Of a stretch of DNA of 64,000 bases, positions 58,956 through 64,000 are shown piece after piece; positions within the stretch are counted from its first letter, which is position 1, and each line of letters opens with the position of its first letter. Below the pieces are notes generated by a model. The model was not told where the DNA came from and did no database searches. It saw only the letters and a list, made by a program, of their open reading frames with translations. Source of the stretch: Chloroflexota bacterium (GTDB lineage: Bacteria; Chloroflexota; UBA6077; FW602-bin22; CADDYW01); NCBI GenBank assembly GCA_021324795.1, contig JAJPIK010000068.1, positions 124,001 through 188,000 on the forward strand, in the 5' to 3' direction. A program made the translations under genes and the position numbers.

Positions 58956-59972
58956 ATGAAGATTCTCATCACCGGCGCGAGCGGGTTTCTCGGGTCGCAC
59001 CTCTGTCGGCGACTCCTTCAGGAGGGACACGAGGTCACGGCTCTGTGCCGCCCTGAGTCGGATGATCGAGCGATCGAGGATCTGAATCCGCGGCGGGTGC
59101 TCGGCGACGTCACCAACCCAGCCGAGATACGCCAGGCAGTTGCCGGGCAGGACGCCGTGATTCACGCCGCGGGGAACCTGACCTATTGGCGAGGGGTGCG
59201 CGCGGCTCAGACCCGAGTAAACGTCGACGGGACGTGCAACGTCGCGAGGGCATGTCGAGAGGCCGGCGTTAGCCGACTCGTCCACGTGAGCAGCGTGGCG
59301 GCGATCGGCATTCCCGGGCGAGGCCAGGGCCCGGCGGATGAGAGGTTCTCTTTCAATCTCGGCTCGACCGGGTTGAACTATCACGTATCAAAGGCGCTCG
59401 CGGAGCAAGCAGTCCGCCAGGAGATCGACCGTGGCCTGGACGCTGTCATCGTCAACCCGGGCTCGATCTTCGGGCCCTTCCGAGGCCACTACCGGGGTGG
59501 AGAGATGATTGCCAAGGTACGTGGCCGGCGCGTCGTTCCCTCCTTCGTCGGCGGGATCAGCGTGGTCCACGTCGAAGATGTCGTCGACGGCATCGCCCGA
59601 GTGCTGGAACACGGTCGACGCGGTGAACGCTACATCCTGGGGGGGGAAAATCTCAGCTATCGGCAGATCGTCGAGATCGCCGCGCAACAATTGGGAGAAC
59701 ACCCGATCATGGTTCCATTCTGGCCGATTGCGACCGGCGTGATGGCTGCGCTTTTTGAGCCCCTTGGCGCGCTGACCGGTCGGCGACCCAGGATGACCTT
59801 TGACGTGCACTACTGTTCTCAGCGGAACCAGTTTTACCGCTCGGACAAAGCCCGAACGGAGCTCGGCTACAGGGCGCGGCCATTCGCGAGCATCGTCCGC
59901 GAGTACATCGAATGGAGCACGCAGCGCAGGATGGCAATTCGGCCGGAATCAAGGGAGGCACGACGCGCATGA
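58956..59972 (+). CDS. NAD-dependent epimerase/dehydratase (SDR)
   Basis: MKILITGASGFLGSHLCRRLLQEGHEVTALCRPESD; GLNYHVSKALAEQAV; VNPGSIFGPF. Confidence 0.92.
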   Translation: MKILITGASGFLGSHLCRRLLQEGHEVTALCRPESDDRAIEDLNPRRVLGDVTNPAEIRQAVAGQDAVIHAAGNLTYWRGVRAAQTRVNVDGTCNVARACREAGVSRLVHVSSVAAIGIPGRGQGPADERFSFNLGSTGLNYHVSKALAEQAVRQEIDRGLDAVIVNPGSIFGPFRGHYRGGEMIAKVRGRRVVPSFVGGISVVHVEDVVDGIARVLEHGRRGERYILGGENLSYRQIVEIAAQQLGEHPIMVPFWPIATGVMAALFEPLGALTGRRPRMTFDVHYCSQRNQFYRSDKARTELGYRARPFASIVREYIEWSTQRRMAIRPESREARRA

Positions 59973-61300
59973 AAATCGGTATGATCGGATTGGGCAAGTT
60001 AGGGATGCCCGTCGCGCTGGCCATGTCATTGAAGGGCCACGACGTGATGGGCTATGACGTGGACTCGCGCAAGATGCAGAAAACACGCTTCCCCCACCAG
60101 GAAGTTGGGCCAAACGGCGAGCCCTCGATCAATCTGTTGCTGCGTGATTCCAACCTGCGCTTCGGCTCCCTGGCTGAGGTCGTGCATCACGCGGAGATCA
60201 TCTTCGTCGCGGTACAGACTCCACACCAGCCACGTTACGAAGGAGTCACGCCCTTGCCGCCGGAGCGACGCGATTTCGACTACCAGCACCTGGTCGAGGC
60301 CGTCCGTAGCGTCGCGCAGGCAATCGAAGCGGTGGACGAAGACAAGGTAGTCATCGTGATCTCGACGGTCTTGCCCGGGACGACCCGTCGCGAGATTCTG
60401 CCGCGCATCAACCACCGGGTCAAGCTGTGCTACAATCCTTTCTTCATCGCAATGGGGACGACGATTCGCGACTTCCTAAACCCGGAGTTCGTCCTCTTCG
60501 GTGTCCGCGACGATGAGGCCGCCGCCAAGGCCGAAGAGTTCTACCGCACCCTCCACGACCGTCCCTTCTACCGGACCTCGATCGAGAACGCCGAGCTGAT
60601 CAAGGTCGCCTATAACACGTTCATCTCAATGAAGATCAGCTTCGCGAATACCCTGATGGAGATCTGCCACAAGGTGCCCGGCTGCGACGTGGACCAGGTA
60701 ACCGGCGCCCTCTCTTTGGCGACCACGCGCCTTCTGGGGCCGCAGTATATGCGGGGTGGAATGGGCGATGGGGGCGGCTGCCATCCCCGGGACAACATCG
60801 CCTTGTCCTGGCTAGCCCAGAACCTGGGGCTGTCCTATGACTGGTTCGAGAACGTGATGCTCTGTCGCGAGCGCCAAACCGAATGGCTCGCCGATCTGAT
60901 CGAGGAGCACCACCAGCGGCGAGGTTACCCGCACCGGACTGTTGGCATCTACGGCCGCGCCTTCAAGGCCGGCACGAATCTCACGGTTGGCAGCCCGGCG
61001 ACCCTCCTGGCGAATATCCTACTTGAGAGGGGCTTCGAGGCTCAGATGTACGACCCCTACGTCGACGAGGGACCGTGCCCATTCAATCGAAAGGGAGTGT
61101 ACTTCGTGGCGACGAACCATCCAGACTTCGCGCGGGAGTCCTGGCCGTTCGTCGCCGGCTCGGTCGTCCTGGACCCGTGGCGATACATTGCGCCGCGCGC
61201 CGACATCGAGGTGATTCCGGTCGGAATTGGCCCGGACAGGATCCCTGTTTCGCCTGTCTTCACACTTGATGGGAAAACCCCGGCGTTCGCGAGCGGTTAG
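59969..61300 (+). CDS. UDP-glucose/GDP-mannose dehydrogenase family protein
   Basis: MKIGMIGLGKLGMPVALAMSLKGHDVMGYD; IENAELIKVAYNTFISMKISFANTLMEIC; VGIYGRAFKAGTNLTVGSPATLL. Confidence 0.92.
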   Translation: MKIGMIGLGKLGMPVALAMSLKGHDVMGYDVDSRKMQKTRFPHQEVGPNGEPSINLLLRDSNLRFGSLAEVVHHAEIIFVAVQTPHQPRYEGVTPLPPERRDFDYQHLVEAVRSVAQAIEAVDEDKVVIVISTVLPGTTRREILPRINHRVKLCYNPFFIAMGTTIRDFLNPEFVLFGVRDDEAAAKAEEFYRTLHDRPFYRTSIENAELIKVAYNTFISMKISFANTLMEICHKVPGCDVDQVTGALSLATTRLLGPQYMRGGMGDGGGCHPRDNIALSWLAQNLGLSYDWFENVMLCRERQTEWLADLIEEHHQRRGYPHRTVGIYGRAFKAGTNLTVGSPATLLANILLERGFEAQMYDPYVDEGPCPFNRKGVYFVATNHPDFARESWPFVAGSVVLDPWRYIAPRADIEVIPVGIGPDRIPVSPVFTLDGKTPAFASG

Positions 61301-61337
61301 GGTAGTATCCGCAGGACGGGATGATCAGGGAGGATCC

Positions 61338-62966
61338 ATGGGTATCGCCATAAACATGCAGCGGTCAATCCAAAGATCACGCGACTGGAAGTACAGTCGC
61401 TTGCTCCGAAGCGCCGCTTTTGGCATCCTGACTACAGTCGCGACTCTCTGGCTCCCTTACGTCCTGGTGTCGATTCTGATTCTCTACGGCTTTCAATGGG
61501 GGCTGCCAACTCCACCTTACACCGTCACGTCTTTTCAGCCCGACGAGGACGCGGCGGTCTGGGCAGTCGCCCACATTGGGTTTCCCCACTTCAACCCGCA
61601 GATCATGGAGTGGGGAACCGGTCTCTTTTATCAGGTGTATCTCGTCAAAAAGCTACTGACCATTGGCGGCTTGATCCACCTGAGTGAGTTCTGGCTCTAC
61701 GTGTTTGGGCGTTTGGTGGTCTACGCTTCGGCGCTCGGCACGGTCACTGCGACGTTTCTTTGCGGTCAGAAATTGTTCGACCGACAAACCGGATGGCTTG
61801 CCGCTCTCTTCCTGTCCGTGCTTCCCGGATTTGTGATCACCAGCCACTATTTCAAGCCTGACGTACCGATGACCTTCTGGGCGATCGTCACCCTTCTGGT
61901 TACCGTGTGGCTGCTCGAAGCTCCGAGTGTCCGGCGAGTCGTGATCCTTGGCTTGCTCGTCGGATACAGCACCTCGGTCAAATACAATGCCGTCGCCCTA
62001 GCTCCGGTGGCGGCGGTTGCCATCGTTTGGGCGTTCCGACGGTCCGGCCGCTCTCTCCCGATTGTCCCCTTCGTTGCCTCGGCGATCGCTGGCTTTGCCC
62101 TCGGTGAGCCGTATGCATTCCTTGACTTTCCGAGCCTTGTCCACTGGCTCAAATACCTCAAGGGACTGGACGCTCTCGGCAGTACGTACTCCATTGCTCG
62201 GCCCCCGCCGTGGCTAGACTACCCGATCAACGTCTTCCCCTACGCAATGACCTTGCCGTTCTTGTTGTTGTTCCTAGCTGCTCTCCTCGCTGCAATGATC
62301 CGCAAGACGCGCGATCAGTACGTCCTTTTGCTATTTGTACTGAGCTACTATCTGCTCCTTTGCCTCGGCAATACGAGGATTGTGCGTTACGTGGTGCCCA
62401 TGCTTCCGGTCGCCACGATTCTCACAGCACGGCTGATTCAGGGTCTGGTGCAGACACGCATCGGCAAACGGCTATATGTCCCGGGCGTGGCCGCCCTCGT
62501 CGGCTACCTGTTCATTTTCTCCCTATCGTTTACTCGCGCTTTCGCGCAGCCAGATCCCCGGATCCAGGGAAGCATGTGGATTCAAGCTCATCTTCCCAAG
62601 GATACGCCGATCGCCGTCAGCACAACCCACGATTGGAATATTCCCCAGCTTGCCTTGATTGGGTATCAAGAGGCGGAAGTCGACGACAGTATTGCAAAGC
62701 TGCAGGCGGTGAAGGGACCTTATCTGATCCTCAGCGACATCCCGAAGCTTCAATATGAGGAGACCATTGATCACTACCCAACGTATAAGGCATTCTACGC
62801 GTACGTCGACTCGCACTATTGCGTGGTCGCCGACTTCCTGAATTCACAGGAATTACTCGGCATCAACAGTCGCCAGGGAAGCTACTTGCCACAAGACTGG
62901 ATCGAGCCAAATCCACGGATCACGATTTTGGAACGGGCAACGGATGGCTGCCCGTCGAGGAGTTGA
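61338..62966 (+). CDS. GT39-like integral membrane glycosyltransferase
   Basis: FQPDEDAAVWAVAHIGFPHFNPQIMEWGTGLFYQVYLV; TATFLCGQKLFDRQTGWLAALFLSVLPGFVITSHYFKPDVPMTFW. Confidence 0.85.
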   Translation: MGIAINMQRSIQRSRDWKYSRLLRSAAFGILTTVATLWLPYVLVSILILYGFQWGLPTPPYTVTSFQPDEDAAVWAVAHIGFPHFNPQIMEWGTGLFYQVYLVKKLLTIGGLIHLSEFWLYVFGRLVVYASALGTVTATFLCGQKLFDRQTGWLAALFLSVLPGFVITSHYFKPDVPMTFWAIVTLLVTVWLLEAPSVRRVVILGLLVGYSTSVKYNAVALAPVAAVAIVWAFRRSGRSLPIVPFVASAIAGFALGEPYAFLDFPSLVHWLKYLKGLDALGSTYSIARPPPWLDYPINVFPYAMTLPFLLLFLAALLAAMIRKTRDQYVLLLFVLSYYLLLCLGNTRIVRYVVPMLPVATILTARLIQGLVQTRIGKRLYVPGVAALVGYLFIFSLSFTRAFAQPDPRIQGSMWIQAHLPKDTPIAVSTTHDWNIPQLALIGYQEAEVDDSIAKLQAVKGPYLILSDIPKLQYEETIDHYPTYKAFYAYVDSHYCVVADFLNSQELLGINSRQGSYLPQDWIEPNPRITILERATDGCPSRS

Positions 62967-62971
62967 GTATC

Positions 62972-63859
62972 GTGTCTAATCTGGTCATCGTTAGCGGCGA
63001 CTTCTCGTCGGGAACAACGCTGCTCTTTACTCTCTTTCGGAAGACCGGCGACTTCTACTGTCTGTACGAGCCGCTCCACCAGAATCTGCTCGAGTATCTG
63101 ATCTACCCGCTTCGCCCCGACGAACACCACCCGTTCGTCGAGCCGTACTTCACCGAGTACAAGGGCTTTCGTGACCTACCAAGGCTGTTCAAGCCGGAGT
63201 GGGCGACCAGCCGGCTCTACCTGCCGCCAGAGGAAGAAGCAGCGGATCTCTACCGTTACCTCAGCTACCTGATCGGCACCGCCTTCGGCCGGCAGGAGCG
63301 GGTCATGCTCAAGGAGAACCGTTTTCCGTTCCGCCTCGGCTGGGTGCGTGCGCGCTTTCCGGCGGCGCGGATCATCCACATTTACCGCGACCGCGAGGAC
63401 CAGTGGAAGAGCATCGTCCGCCGGGGACAGGAATACGTCGGGCGCGAGGACATCGGCCAGAACCGACCCGACTTCGCGGGATTCAACGTCGGTGCCTGGT
63501 GTGATGATCTCTCGGGGACCTTCCCGGAGCTTGCCGAGTTGAACTTCCAGAACGGGCACGACCGGTTCGCCAAGCTGTGGGAGCTGAGCTACGCGGAGCA
63601 GCGCCGGTACGCCGACGTCTCGGTCGCTTTGCACGAGTTGACCCACGACTTCGAGGCAACCTGTGCGCGGATCAGCCAATGCATCGCCTACGAGCTTGAT
63701 GCCGTTCGTTTGAAAGATGTGGTGGTTCAACCAGAGAATCGGATCAAAACAGCGATCGGGACCTTGACCCTCCGGCGGCGAGTCGCCCAAATCGTCGATC
63801 GACTTGGCCAGCGTTACGCCAGAGCCCGGCTGAGCGCCCGGTCAGCGCCGCGCGGCTAG
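62972..63859 (+). CDS. Sulfotransferase family protein
   Basis: LVIVSGDFSSGTTLLFTLFRKTGDFYCLYEPLH (PAPS 5'-phosphosulfate loop-like); MLKENRFPFRLGWVRARFPAARIIHIYRDREDQWKSIV. Confidence 0.82.
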   Translation: MSNLVIVSGDFSSGTTLLFTLFRKTGDFYCLYEPLHQNLLEYLIYPLRPDEHHPFVEPYFTEYKGFRDLPRLFKPEWATSRLYLPPEEEAADLYRYLSYLIGTAFGRQERVMLKENRFPFRLGWVRARFPAARIIHIYRDREDQWKSIVRRGQEYVGREDIGQNRPDFAGFNVGAWCDDLSGTFPELAELNFQNGHDRFAKLWELSYAEQRRYADVSVALHELTHDFEATCARISQCIAYELDAVRLKDVVVQPENRIKTAIGTLTLRRRVAQIVDRLGQRYARARLSARSAPRG

Positions 63860-63910
63860 GGTCAGCATGGACGACGGATCCGATCGATCCACTCGATGGG
63901 GAGGAAGGCT

Positions 63911-64000
63911 ATGCTAAACGGCAAGAGGATTGTTGTCGTCATGCCGGCTTACAACGCTGCTAAGACTCTGGACCGTACATACCGCGAGCTGCCCCTGGAG
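63911..64000 (+). CDS. GT2 (dolichyl-phosphate mannosyltransferase-like) N-terminus, truncated by window edge
   Basis: MLNGKRIVVVMPAYNAAKTLDRTYRELPLE. Confidence 0.85.
   Translation, partial: MLNGKRIVVVMPAYNAAKTLDRTYRELPLE

Noticed and set aside
1-64000. CRISPR arrays, rRNA, tRNA, intact IS elements or phage genes
   Set aside because: None recognised by reading; a tRNAscan/Infernal and ISfinder run would be needed to be certain

Overview
The window is high-GC bacterial DNA. Gene content suggests Chloroflexota, possibly Thermomicrobia-like; this is inference from protein flavour only. The left part (1-37 kb) is mixed. It holds the end of a sugar ABC transporter locus, a UbiB/ABC1 kinase, an aldo/keto reductase, two MFS transporters, a very long HlyD-type adaptor, an NlpC/P60-like protein, and a GntR-regulated Dpp/Opp peptide transporter operon with a fused double ATPase and a class V aminotransferase. 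It also holds DUF347/COG4705, DedA, PAP2 and PepSY proteins, a two-component system, BON and Lon-like proteins, and a degenerate receiver protein with an RsbRD-like C-terminus. The right part (37.7-64 kb) is one co-directional glycan biosynthesis cluster of about 21 genes, still open at the right edge. It contains GT2, GT4, GT39-like and GT10-like transferases, nucleotide-sugar enzymes, a polysaccharide deacetylase, methyltransferases, two different radical SAM enzymes and a sulfotransferase. The most notable signals are: (i) a chimeric ORF joining the N-terminal Fe4S4 domain of a molybdopterin nitrate reductase in frame to the C-terminus of a NarK-like transporter, bracketed by two perfect 19-bp hairpins; (ii) four paralogous GT2 enzymes with a shared hydrophobic C-terminal GExxGYLxG motif, grouped around two radical SAM enzymes; (iii) a three-copy operator-like repeat just upstream of the glycan cluster; (iv) a two-helix mini ferritin-like protein; (v) a receiver-like domain lacking the phospho-acceptor Asp. 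No rRNA, tRNA, CRISPR array or intact transposase was recognised. Family assignments come from reading motifs, not from database searches.
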